Position numbers and translations under genes: made by a program. A stretch of 10,959 bases of DNA. It comes from Clostridiales bacterium (lineage in GTDB: Bacteria; Bacillota; Clostridia; Lachnospirales; Lachnospiraceae). The stretch lies in contig JAHZAR010000073.1 of NCBI GenBank assembly GCA_019423835.1, positions 1 through 10,959 of the forward strand. The letters run 5' to 3'. Each line of letters starts with the position of its first letter. The first letter of the stretch is position 1. The notes under the pieces were generated by a model that was not told where the DNA came from, did not search any database, and saw only the letters and a program-made list of their open reading frames with translations. Of the stretch, positions 1 through 6,565 are shown one piece after another.

Positions 1-474
1 GGCGTGGCGAGAGCCCTGGCCGTACAGCCGGAATTTATTATCGCTGATGAGCCCGTTTCCGCCCTGGATGTGTCTATCCAGGCGCAGATACTGAACCTTT
101 TGATGGATCTGAAGGACGAGTTTCACTTTTCTTACCTGTTTATTGCCCATGATCTTTCTGTGGTGCGCCACATCAGCGATCGCCTGGCCGTCATGTATCT
201 GGGAGCCATTGTGGAGATGGGGGACAAGCATGGGCTGTTTGAAAACCCTGTCCATCCATACACAAAGCTTCTGTTTTCTGCAGTTCCGACAGTGGGTGAG
301 AAGCCGTTAGTGGAAAAGATAGAGGCAGAGGGGGAAATCCCAAGCCCGGTGAATCTTCCGTCCGGCTGCTTTTTTCATGAGAGATGTCCCTATGCCGCCG
401 AGCGGTGCCGTACCGAGCGGCCTGCACTGAGAGAGATAGAAAAGGGGCATACGGCGGCCTGCCATCTGCTGTGA
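1..474 (+). CDS. Oligopeptide/dipeptide ABC transporter ATP-binding protein, C-terminal part (5' truncated by window)
   Basis: This is the C-terminal half of the ATPase that powers import of oligopeptides or dipeptides through an Opp/Dpp-type ABC transporter at the cytoplasmic membrane. The frame is open from base 1, so the Walker A and LSGGQ motifs lie upstream of the window. Visible are the Walker B motif FIIADEP (nt 34-54), the D-loop SALDVS, the H-loop IAHD, and the family-specific C-terminal extension with NPVHPYTKLLFSAVP. The end carries the Cys-rich pattern GCFFHERCP...C...AAC typical of this subfamily. The stop is at 472-474, and the M20 peptidase starts 44 nt later on the same strand, with no terminator between. 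OppF, DppF and OppD/DppD cannot be told apart from this part alone, although the HPYTKLL...SAVP sequence is most like the F-type subunits. Family assignment is very secure; the exact substrate is unknown. Confidence 0.93.
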   Translation, partial: GVARALAVQPEFIIADEPVSALDVSIQAQILNLLMDLKDEFHFSYLFIAHDLSVVRHISDRLAVMYLGAIVEMGDKHGLFENPVHPYTKLLFSAVPTVGEKPLVEKIEAEGEIPSPVNLPSGCFFHERCPYAAERCRTERPALREIEKGHTAACHLL

Positions 475-518
475 CGGCGAAGGAATACAGGAATCATGAG
501 AAGAGAAGGAGGGAAATG

Positions 519-1778
519 ATGCGGGGAGACAACCAGCTTCAGGAGAAACTGGCAGAAACCATAACAGGGGAGATCGACAGGCTCGCACCTGAGCTCACAG
601 AGCTGTCCCACGAAATCCACGACCATCCGGAGCTGGGATTTGAAGAATACAGGGCTGTGGAGCTTATAACAGGGCTGCTAAAAAGACACGGATTTCAGAC
701 GGAGGAGAATTACTGCGGCCTTCCCACCGCATTTCGTGCCAGAAAGCGTGGGAGGCGGGCCGACGGGCCCAGGCTTTCCTTTCTGGCGGAGTATGACGCC
801 CTGAGGGGTGTGGGCCATGGCTGCGGTCACAACCTGATCGCAGCCTGCAGTACAGGAGCTTTCCTGGGACTTGCGGCCGTTATGGAGGAATTTGAAGGAG
901 AGATATCTCTGATCGGAACGCCTGCCGAGGAGGGCGGAGCGGGAAAGGTCATTCTTCTGGAGCGGGGCGGCTTTGAGGACGTAGAGTACGCACTCATGAT
1001 GCACCCGTCCAGCGGAGGCCCGAAACAGAATCTTGTGGCCAGAGGCGGGAGGGCCTCCGGTACAGTGACCGTCATCTTTCACGGGAAGGCGGCTCATTCC
1101 AGTTTTCCGGCAGGAGGGATCAATGCGCTGAATTCTGCTGTCAGCGTGTTTAACCAGATCGATCTGATGCGTCCCTGCCTGGAAGTACAGGACAATATAA
1201 ATGGAGTCATTCTGGAAGGCGGGACAGCGGGAAACATTATCCCGGAGCGGGCAGTCTGCGAGTTCTGCATCCGGGCGGCAACAATGAAACGGGTACAGGA
1301 GCTTATAAAGCTGGTGACAGACTGTGCCGGGAGAGCCGGAGAACTGACGGGAGCTGTGCCGGAAATCCGGACAGAGAGAATCTATGCGGAGCGCTATCCC
1401 AATCTTCCCATGTGCATGGCCTTTAAAAGGCATATGGAGGAGCTGGGGGTGGAAATGCATTTTCCGGATCCGGACAGGCAGTACGGCTCTTCAGATATCG
1501 GGAATGTCTCCATCCAGATTCCGGCCATCCATGATTATCTGTCTATCAGCGGCAGCCAGACGCTGCAGGCCCATTCAAAGGAGTACGCCAGGGCAGCGGC
1601 AGAGCCGGAGGCTGACCGGATGCTTCTTCTGGGCGCAAAGGGCCTTGCCCTGACCGGAGCAGACATTATGGCAGACAGACATTTCCGTGACGAGATACAG
1701 GAATACCACAGGAAGCAGGTGCCGGAGATCTACAGAAAAGCAGGCCAGTCCGGTAAGGCAGAAGGAGAGGAAACATGA
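519..1778 (+). CDS. M20 family metallopeptidase (M20D, AbgB/PM20D2-like amidohydrolase)
   Basis: Cytosolic zinc-dependent amidase/dipeptidase of the M20D group, which includes p-aminobenzoyl-glutamate hydrolase subunits and PM20D2-type dipeptidases. The protein is 419 aa from ATG 519. I chose this start because AGGAGG at 507-512 sits 6 nt upstream; the adjacent ATG at 516 is possible. An in-frame start at 384 would overlap the ABC gene by about 90 nt and has no good RBS. The family signature AEYDALRGVGHGCGHN holds the metal-ligand candidates C102 and H104. E137-E138 (TPAEEGG), H162 (MMHP) and H352 (LQAHSKEY) complete the expected set, and H193 (GKAAHSS) lies in the lid/dimerisation domain. 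The gene sits between a peptide importer and isoaspartyl dipeptidase and overlaps the latter by 4 nt (ATGA), so it probably cleaves imported dipeptides or N-acyl amino acids. The exact substrate cannot be read from the sequence. Confidence 0.9.
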   Translation: MRGDNQLQEKLAETITGEIDRLAPELTELSHEIHDHPELGFEEYRAVELITGLLKRHGFQTEENYCGLPTAFRARKRGRRADGPRLSFLAEYDALRGVGHGCGHNLIAACSTGAFLGLAAVMEEFEGEISLIGTPAEEGGAGKVILLERGGFEDVEYALMMHPSSGGPKQNLVARGGRASGTVTVIFHGKAAHSSFPAGGINALNSAVSVFNQIDLMRPCLEVQDNINGVILEGGTAGNIIPERAVCEFCIRAATMKRVQELIKLVTDCAGRAGELTGAVPEIRTERIYAERYPNLPMCMAFKRHMEELGVEMHFPDPDRQYGSSDIGNVSIQIPAIHDYLSISGSQTLQAHSKEYARAAAEPEADRMLLLGAKGLALTGADIMADRHFRDEIQEYHRKQVPEIYRKAGQSGKAEGEET

Positions 1779-2923
1779 TTTTAATCAAAAATGCGCTGCT
1801 CTACAGTCCGAGACCGGAGGGAAAGAAGGATGTGCTTCTGTGCGGAGGGAGAGTAGAGGCAGTGGCAGACTGCATTCCAGAGGAAACCTTCCCGTGCAGC
1901 GTCCAGGTGATAGAGGCAGAAGGAAAGATTATGACACCCGGTATTGTGGATCAGCATGTTCATATTACCGGAGGAGGCGGGGAGGGAAGCTTCCACACGC
2001 GGGTTCCCGAGGTACAGTTTTCAGATCTGGTGGCTGGCGGGGTGACAACGGTAGTGGGCCTTCTGGGGACAGACGATGTGACGAGAAGCGTGGAAAACCT
2101 GGTGGCAAAGGCCAAGGCACTGAAGGAGGAGGGGATTACTGCCTTCGCTCTGACGGGAGCCTATGGCTATCCTTCTGTGACCATAACAGGAAGCGTGAAA
2201 AAGGATATTGCATTTATTGACGAGATTCTGGGAGTGAAGCTGGCAATCTCCGATCACCGGGCGCCCAATCTGTCAGGGGAGGAGCTGATGCACCTGGCCA
2301 GCGATGTGAGAACGGCGGGAATGCTGTCGGGGAAGCCGGGAATCGTGACGCTTCACATGGGAAGCGGGAGGGCCGGCCTGTCCCCGGTTATAAAGGCGCT
2401 GGAGCGCACGGAGATCCCCATAAAGACCTTCCGTCCCACCCACGTGAGCCGCTGTGACCGCCTTCTGATGGAGGCGGCGGAGTTTGCGGCAGCAGGAGGA
2501 TGGATTGACATAACCTGCGATTCCGGGAAAAAGCACAGGATGGCCGGCGCCCTGAGGCTTGTCGGAGAGCGGGGAGGCAGCCTGTCCCGGGTTACCATCA
2601 GTTCAGACGGTCAGGGGAGCTGGTCGGAGTACGATGAGGACGGAGGGCTCGTCAGGATAGGTGTTTCCGCTGTGGATGGAATTCTGAAGCAGCTTTCTGT
2701 CCTTGTGGAGGAGGATGGTATGGAGCTGTCAGAGGCGCTCCTGCTTGCCACGGAAAATCCCGCCAGGGCCCTGGCGCTGTATCCGAGGAAGGGATGCATC
2801 CGGGAGGGCTCAGATGCAGATATGCTGTTGTTTAAAAAGGGATTATCCCTCGACACCGTGATCGCAGGGGGAAGAATTTTGATGGAGGGCGGCTCTTTCA
2901 GGGTGCGGGGCACCTATGAGTAA
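1775..2923 (+). CDS. iadA: Isoaspartyl dipeptidase (beta-aspartyl peptidase)
   Basis: Binuclear zinc amidohydrolase-superfamily enzyme that hydrolyses beta-aspartyl (isoaspartyl) dipeptides, which form when Asp and Asn residues in proteins age. The product is 382 aa. All residues known for the E. coli enzyme recur at a constant offset of -7, from memory of that structure: H61 and H63 (DQHVH), E70 (GGGGEGSF), Y130 (TGAYGYPS), K155 (the carboxylated lysine position, GVKLAISD), R162, H194 (TLHMGSGR), H223 (RPTHVSR), R226, D278 and S282 (SSDGQGS). Domain order is the normal one: an N-terminal beta-sandwich strand region, the TIM barrel, then return to the sandwich. The start ATG lies inside the ATGA that ends the M20 gene, with AGGAG at 1763-1767, so the two are translationally coupled. 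A strong terminator follows 62 nt after the stop. It is the last gene of the peptide operon. Confidence 0.96.
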   Translation: MILIKNALLYSPRPEGKKDVLLCGGRVEAVADCIPEETFPCSVQVIEAEGKIMTPGIVDQHVHITGGGGEGSFHTRVPEVQFSDLVAGGVTTVVGLLGTDDVTRSVENLVAKAKALKEEGITAFALTGAYGYPSVTITGSVKKDIAFIDEILGVKLAISDHRAPNLSGEELMHLASDVRTAGMLSGKPGIVTLHMGSGRAGLSPVIKALERTEIPIKTFRPTHVSRCDRLLMEAAEFAAAGGWIDITCDSGKKHRMAGALRLVGERGGSLSRVTISSDGQGSWSEYDEDGGLVRIGVSAVDGILKQLSVLVEEDGMELSEALLLATENPARALALYPRKGCIREGSDADMLLFKKGLSLDTVIAGGRILMEGGSFRVRGTYE

Positions 2924-2985
2924 GCCCGGACATTACAGAAAACACAGAAAAAGGAAAGACAGGCAGAAAATGCCTGGACTGATTG

Positions 2986-3029
2986 GGCCTGGAAGCGAAG
3001 CCTTTGCATTTCGCTTCCGGGCCTTTTCT
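2986..3029 (+). terminator. Intrinsic terminator after iadA
   Basis: The left arm GGCCTGGAAGCGAA (2986-2999) pairs with TTCGCTTCCGGGCC (3010-3023). This gives a 14-bp stem with a single G-U pair and a 10-nt loop, followed directly by TTTTCT. It closes the ABC transporter/M20/iadA operon. Confidence 0.88.
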
Positions 3030-3087
3030 GGCGGGAGCACGGAAGGCGGAGCTTACAGCCGGCTTTCCTGTCTTCTTGAATACTGCT

Positions 3088-3115
3088 TGTGCCGGCGGGA
3101 AATAAATGATATGAT
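3088..3115 (+). promoter_or_regulatory. Putative sigma-A promoter of add (extended -10)
   Basis: A weak -35 TTGTGC (3088-3093), a 16-nt spacer and TATGAT (3110-3115). The -10 is preceded by TG at 3107-3108, making an extended -10. It lies downstream of the iadA terminator and about 150 nt upstream of add, so transcription would start near 3122, just before the palindrome at 3124-3138. Confidence 0.5.
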
Positions 3116-3123
3116 AGACGAAA

Positions 3124-3157
3124 TATCCCGACGGGATAGCAAAATTCCGGCCGGAAT
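3124..3157. repeat. Two adjacent short palindromes in the add leader (possible operator)
   Basis: TATCCCG-A-CGGGATA (3124-3138) is a perfect inverted repeat with one central base. Six bases further on, ATTCCGGCCGGAAT (3144-3157) is a perfect 14-nt palindrome. Both lie at or just after the predicted start of the add transcript, a common place for a repressor to bind. A third inverted repeat, GAGGGC (3204-3209) with GCCCTC (3219-3224), follows closer to the gene without a U-run. No known riboswitch class is recognised in 3030-3264, and I see no gene there. Confidence 0.45.
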
Positions 3158-3264
3158 CGTAGGGAAGGAAACCTGCTGAAAAAGGCTGAAGGACACAGAA
3201 GAAGAGGGCAGGCCGGAGGCCCTCGGGCGAAAAATATATTTACAACAGAGGAGGAAAAACGGAT

Positions 3265-4344
3265 ATGAACAGGGAAAAGACAGAGGAAAACATCAGAATG
3301 CAGGAAAACGGCGGCAGCTTTCAGGAGTGGGCGGCAGAGCTTCCCAAGGTAGAGCTCCACTGCCACCTGGATGGTTCCCTGCCATGGCAGACGGTGAAGA
3401 AGCTGGCAAAGAGCACGGGAATTTCCATTCCCGACGATGACTCGGCTCTGAGAGCCATGCTGACGGTGCCGTCCGGGTGCCGGAGCCTGAAGGAGTATCT
3501 GGAATGTTTTTCCCTGCCGATTTCATGCCTTCAGACGTATGACGCTCTCTACACAGGTGCCTATGAACTGGCCAGGGAGGCAGCTCTTGAGAATACTGTG
3601 TATATGGAGGTAAGGTTCGCACCAGAGTTTTCTGTTCATGACGGCTTTACGGCAGAGGATGTGGTGAGGGGAGTCAGGGACGGACTTCTCTGTGCAGAGA
3701 AGGAATTTGGCATAAAGACGGGGATCCTGCTGTGCGGAATGCGCCATTTTGAACCGGAGAGAAACCTGAAAATTCCGCGTCTGGCGGAAAAATTTCTGGG
3801 GAACGGAGTCTGCGGCATTGATCTGGCAGGGGATGAGAAGGCATTTGCGCCGGAGCTTCACAGAGAAATGTTCCGGCTTGCCGGAGAGATGGGAATTCCG
3901 TTTACGATTCATGCCGGGGAATGCGGAAGCTGGGAAAACGTCTGCACGGCGGCAGCCATGGGGGCCAGGAGAATCGGCCACGGGATCGCCATGGCCGGCC
4001 ATGAGGAGGCAGAGCGTCTGTGCAGGGAGAGGGGACTTGCCATTGAGATGTGTCCTACCAGCAATTTTCAGACAAAGGCTGTGGAGCGGGAGGAGGATTA
4101 TCCTGTGCGCCGGTTCCTAGATCTGGGCCTTTCTGTGACAGTTAATACGGACAACCGCACTGTCTCCGGCACAACGCTCACAAAAGAGCTTCTCCTTCTC
4201 CACGACCGATTCGGCATCTCAGGGGAAGAGGCTAAAGAGATGATGAAGAACGCCGCGAGGGCAGCTTTTGCCCCTGCTGCTGTCCGGGAGGAAGCAGAGC
4301 AGAGGATAGACTCCTTTGCTGCCGGAGGATTTCCTCAGCTGTAA
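3265..4344 (+). CDS. add: Adenosine deaminase
   Basis: Converts adenosine and deoxyadenosine to inosine and deoxyinosine in the cytosol for purine salvage. At 359 aa it is of normal family length. The amidohydrolase-type zinc site is visible: H32 and H34 (VELHCHLDGS), H216 with the catalytic E219 (TIHAGECG), H239 (RIGHGI) and D296 (VNTDN). The substrate-contacting GIDLAGDE segment and CPTSNFQT are also present. NTDN instead of the animal NTDD, followed by RTVSGTTL, is the form I recall from bacterial enzymes. The start is set by AGAGGAGG at 3247-3254, 10 nt before ATG 3265; M12 is a weaker alternative. The 20-odd residues before the catalytic core are a hydrophilic extension. The gene has its own putative promoter, and its last 113 bp overlap the convergent Fic-like gene, with no terminator visible between them. 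Confidence 0.95.
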   Translation: MNREKTEENIRMQENGGSFQEWAAELPKVELHCHLDGSLPWQTVKKLAKSTGISIPDDDSALRAMLTVPSGCRSLKEYLECFSLPISCLQTYDALYTGAYELAREAALENTVYMEVRFAPEFSVHDGFTAEDVVRGVRDGLLCAEKEFGIKTGILLCGMRHFEPERNLKIPRLAEKFLGNGVCGIDLAGDEKAFAPELHREMFRLAGEMGIPFTIHAGECGSWENVCTAAAMGARRIGHGIAMAGHEEAERLCRERGLAIEMCPTSNFQTKAVEREEDYPVRRFLDLGLSVTVNTDNRTVSGTTLTKELLLLHDRFGISGEEAKEMMKNAARAAFAPAAVREEAEQRIDSFAAGGFPQL

Positions 4345-4972
4345 GGCGGGAAAGAGGTTCCATGTCGCAGATTCGGCGGGAAAGGCACAGGGCATTCATG
4401 AAGGCTGCTCTGTTTTCCGGGGTGATGAAAATGGGCACAAAGCCTGCCCCGGTGAGGATCCGGTCCATCAGAAGCACTGCGGCTTCCTCATTTTTCTCCC
4501 CATAGGGAGAGATGTCAATCAGCCGCTTCAGGCTCATGGCCGCCAGCTCGATGGGGTGCAGCGTAAAGCGGGAGGAGAGAATCTGATCCGGCAGATGGCG
4601 CATAAGCTGCGGCAGATCCTCCGGGGCTGCCGCGTCAAACGTCCCGTCCAGGATCTTTATGGAAGAAGAGCGGAACCGTTCCTGATTCGTCCTCTCCTGC
4701 CCGGAAACCGGGAAGGAAGTGCAGGCCCGTTTCCGTCTTCCTGCGATGCAGTAGAGCCTGTCTATGTCTGCCAGAGTCAGGCTCAGTTCCTGTCCGGCTT
4801 TTGAGGAGAAGAACTGCCAGAGGGCATCTGCATCAGCGCCTGGAAGCGCCCTCCGGGCCGTTTCCAGAAAAAACGCCTTCCACTCTCCGGGAAGAGGCTG
4901 GTGGGCCCTGGCCTGACGGCTGCTGTCTGCTCTGCCGCTGTCTGCCAGCTGAAGCAATTCATTTAATTTCAT
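4232..4972 (-). CDS. Fic-fold protein with degenerate catalytic motif (probable pseudoenzyme)
   Basis: A 246-aa protein. ATG 4972 is chosen because AGGAGG (plus-strand CCTCCT at 4980-4985) lies at ideal spacing. Residues 100-200 follow the Fic-family plan: FRSSSIKILDG resembles the flap, PEDLPQLMRHL and LHPIELAAMSLKRLIDI match the helices before the active loop, and AAVLLMDRILTGAGFVPIFI followed by ENRAAFMNAL matches those after it. Active Fic proteins carry HPFx(D/E)GN(G/K)R; here the loop is S155-P-Y-G-E-K-N-E-E163. The catalytic His, the phosphate-binding Gly and the Arg are gone. WQFFSSKAGQELSLTL (52-67) aligns loosely with the SxxxEG inhibitory-helix region, without its key Glu-Gly. AMP transfer is therefore unlikely. 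The Ser/Gln-rich last 37 residues are encoded antisense to add and may be recent read-through. It could be a binding-only paralogue or a decaying gene. The fold assignment is inferred by motif comparison only. Confidence 0.7.
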   Translation of the reverse strand: MKLNELLQLADSGRADSSRQARAHQPLPGEWKAFFLETARRALPGADADALWQFFSSKAGQELSLTLADIDRLYCIAGRRKRACTSFPVSGQERTNQERFRSSSIKILDGTFDAAAPEDLPQLMRHLPDQILSSRFTLHPIELAAMSLKRLIDISPYGEKNEEAAVLLMDRILTGAGFVPIFITPENRAAFMNALCLSRRICDMEPLSRLTAEEILRQQRSLSSALLPPGQQQGQKLPSRRSSSSL

Positions 4973-4994
4973 AGGTGAACCTCCTGAATAGTTG

Positions 4995-5045
4995 TGTCTG
5001 ATATGGTATAATGACTGCTTTGCAGTCATTATACCATATCAGACA
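4995..5045. repeat. Perfect 24-bp inverted repeat with TTT loop
   Basis: Left arm 4995-5018 and right arm 5022-5045 are exact reverse complements, separated by TTT (5019-5021). Each arm holds an extended -10 box TGGTATAAT: 5004-5012 on the plus strand, and 5036-5028 on the minus strand. The two boxes therefore face each other with predicted starts at the loop. The element lies 22 nt upstream of the Fic-like gene start and about 60 nt upstream of the HAD promoter. It has no U-run and is not a typical terminator. It could be a bidirectional promoter/operator or a small palindromic repeat element. Confidence 0.85.
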
Positions 5046-5102
5046 GGATGGGGGAAGGGAGGGACGTTCGGATACTCTTAAGAACAGAGACTGCACAGAA
5101 CT

Positions 5103-5131
5103 TTGACGGTTCTGGTGTGAAGTGGTAGAAT
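5103..5131 (+). promoter_or_regulatory. Sigma-A promoter of the HAD-CAT-HAD operon
   Basis: -35 TTGACG (5103-5108), a 17-nt spacer and -10 TAGAAT (5126-5131). Transcription would start near 5138, giving a leader of about 19 nt before ATG 5157. Spacing and both boxes are close to consensus. Confidence 0.75.
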
Positions 5132-5156
5132 AGCAGGAAAGAACCGGGAGGAAAAG

Positions 5157-5915
5157 ATGGAATACAAAAACGGGAAAGAGGGAAAAACGATTTTTTTGTT
5201 TGATCTGGACGGGACGCTGACGGATCCGGCGCAGGGGATTACGAAGTCAGTCCGGTATGCGCTGCGGTCGTATGGGATCGAGGTCGACAATCTGGAGGAG
5301 CTGTATCCGTTTATCGGCCCGCCGTTAGGTGACAGCTTTCAGGAATATTACCATTTTTCACCGGAACGGGCGAGGGAAGCTATTATCCGTTACAGAGAAT
5401 ATTTTGCAGTCCGCGGATTATTTGAAAATGAAGTCTATCCGGGGATTCCGGAGCTCCTTGAGGCCCTCAGAAGCAGAGGAGCGGTGCTGGCAGTTGCCAC
5501 CTCCAAGCCTGAGCTGTTTGCAGAGCAGATTCTGGAGCATTTTGGACTCAGGAAGTATTTTCACTGTGTCGCCGGGGCTGACATGGAAGAAAAACGGGTA
5601 AAAAAGGCAGATGTGATCCGTTACTGCTTTGAAAAGATGGGTCTTGCCCCTGAATGCAGAGGCAGGTGCCTGATGATCGGGGATCGGATGCACGACGTTT
5701 TGGGAGCGGCAGAGGCGGGAATCGACTGCGCGGGAGCCGGATACGGCTATGCAGAAGCAGGGGAACTTGAGAAGGCAGGAGCCGTTTTTGTGGCTGAGAA
5801 CGTGGGACAGCTTTCAGAATACCTGTTAGCCGAGCTGGAAACGGGGAATAATGGCAGTACAGAAAAAGGGCAGGAAAAAGAAAGGAGCAGTGGATATGGC
5901 ATTTCATCTGATTGA
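5157..5915 (+). CDS. HAD-superfamily hydrolase (phosphoglycolate phosphatase/nucleotidase-like)
   Basis: Magnesium-dependent phosphatase of HAD subfamily I with a helical cap, 252 aa. Motif I is FDLDGTLTD with the nucleophile D16 and acid/base D18. Motif II is VATSKPE (S116). A Lys-rich motif III region (EEKRVKKAD) and motif IV MIGDRMHDVLGA (D176, D180) follow. The GITKSVRYALRSYGIEV and FIGPPLGDSF sequences in the cap region match a clostridial group usually annotated as phosphoglycolate phosphatase or 5'-nucleotidase; the real substrate is not evident. The start is supported by GGGAGG at 5146-5151. The last 25 residues are hydrophilic and of low complexity. The final 20 nt overlap the start of the CAT-like gene, whose RBS lies inside this gene. 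This is the first gene of a three-gene operon. Confidence 0.88.
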   Translation: MEYKNGKEGKTIFLFDLDGTLTDPAQGITKSVRYALRSYGIEVDNLEELYPFIGPPLGDSFQEYYHFSPERAREAIIRYREYFAVRGLFENEVYPGIPELLEALRSRGAVLAVATSKPELFAEQILEHFGLRKYFHCVAGADMEEKRVKKADVIRYCFEKMGLAPECRGRCLMIGDRMHDVLGAAEAGIDCAGAGYGYAEAGELEKAGAVFVAENVGQLSEYLLAELETGNNGSTEKGQEKERSSGYGISSD

Positions 5916-6564
5916 CATGGAACAGTGGGAGAGAAGGGAGCATTATTACTACTACAGGGATCTGCTCAAGGTCAGATATAACCTGAACGTGAATGTAGAT
6001 ATTACAGAGCTCCTCGCCCAGGTGAAGGAGCAGAAACTCAAATTTTACCCGGTTTTTATTTATATTATCATGCGGGCAGTAAATCAGAACAGAGAAATGC
6101 GAATGCAGACAGACAGGGAGGGAAGGCTGGGATACTGGGATGAATGCCATCCCTCCTACACGATCTTCCATCCGGATGACAAGACGTTTTCTGACATCTG
6201 GACAGAGTACAGTCCGGATTTTGCCGTCTTTTACCGGGCAGCCATCCAGGATATGGAGAAGTACAGGGACGTAAAGGGCGTGAAGGCGAAGCCTGGAAGA
6301 CCCGATAATTTCTGCGCCGTGTCCTGTGTGCCGTGGCTGAGCTTTACCGGATATGCCAGCGACACCTACTCCGATTCTCCCATGCTCTATCCGGTGGTGC
6401 TGTTTGGAAGATACTTCGAGGAGAATGGAAGGGTTCTCCTGCCTCTCGGAATTGCAGTGAACCATGCAGCGGCGGACGGCTACCACAGCTGTAAGCTGCT
6501 GAATGACATAAAGGAAATTGCGGGAACGATCAGGCTGCCCCTGATTACAGAAGGAGAACAGTAA
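5896..6564 (+). CDS. Chloramphenicol acetyltransferase-like (CAT family) O-acetyltransferase
   Basis: Acetyl-CoA-dependent acetyltransferase of the trimeric CAT fold, 222 aa, normal for the family. Conserved stretches in order are WERREHYYYY near the N-terminus, VDITELL, FYPVFIYIIMRAVN, HPSYTIFHPDDKTFS, DNFCAVSCVPWLSFTGY with S149 (the oxyanion-side Ser position), and the catalytic NHAAADGYH with H190 as general base, D194 and H197. The usual HH pair is N-H here, which keeps the catalytic His. ATG 5896 is preferred over the in-frame ATG 5851 because AAGGAG (5882-5887) precedes it, and the extra 15 residues of the longer form are Lys-rich and outside the family. It overlaps the upstream HAD gene by 20 nt and ends 1 nt before the next. 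Its place between two phosphatase genes suggests a housekeeping or detoxifying role. Chloramphenicol resistance cannot be inferred. Confidence 0.87.
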   Translation: MAFHLIDMEQWERREHYYYYRDLLKVRYNLNVNVDITELLAQVKEQKLKFYPVFIYIIMRAVNQNREMRMQTDREGRLGYWDECHPSYTIFHPDDKTFSDIWTEYSPDFAVFYRAAIQDMEKYRDVKGVKAKPGRPDNFCAVSCVPWLSFTGYASDTYSDSPMLYPVVLFGRYFEENGRVLLPLGIAVNHAAADGYHSCKLLNDIKEIAGTIRLPLITEGEQ

Positions 6565-6565
6565 G

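Noticed and set aside
384..518. Longer N-terminus for the M20 peptidase
   Set aside because: It would overlap the ABC ATPase by about 90 nt and encode non-family residues; a strong RBS marks the start at 519.
2916..3179. Small plus-strand ORF after iadA
   Set aside because: It runs through the iadA terminator and the add promoter, is basic and of low complexity at its start, and matches no family I know.
3030..3264. Riboswitch upstream of add
   Set aside because: No purine, guanidine or other known aptamer core is recognisable; only short palindromes are supported.
4316..4804. Plus-strand ORF opposite the Fic-like gene
   Set aside because: The minus strand has an ideal RBS and Fic-like motifs; this frame shows neither.
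4995..5045. Palindrome as an intrinsic terminator
   Set aside because: There is no U-run on either side, and it lies between divergent gene starts rather than gene ends.
5851..5895. Longer N-terminus for the CAT-like protein
   Set aside because: It adds a Lys-rich stretch foreign to the family and has a weaker RBS than ATG 5896.
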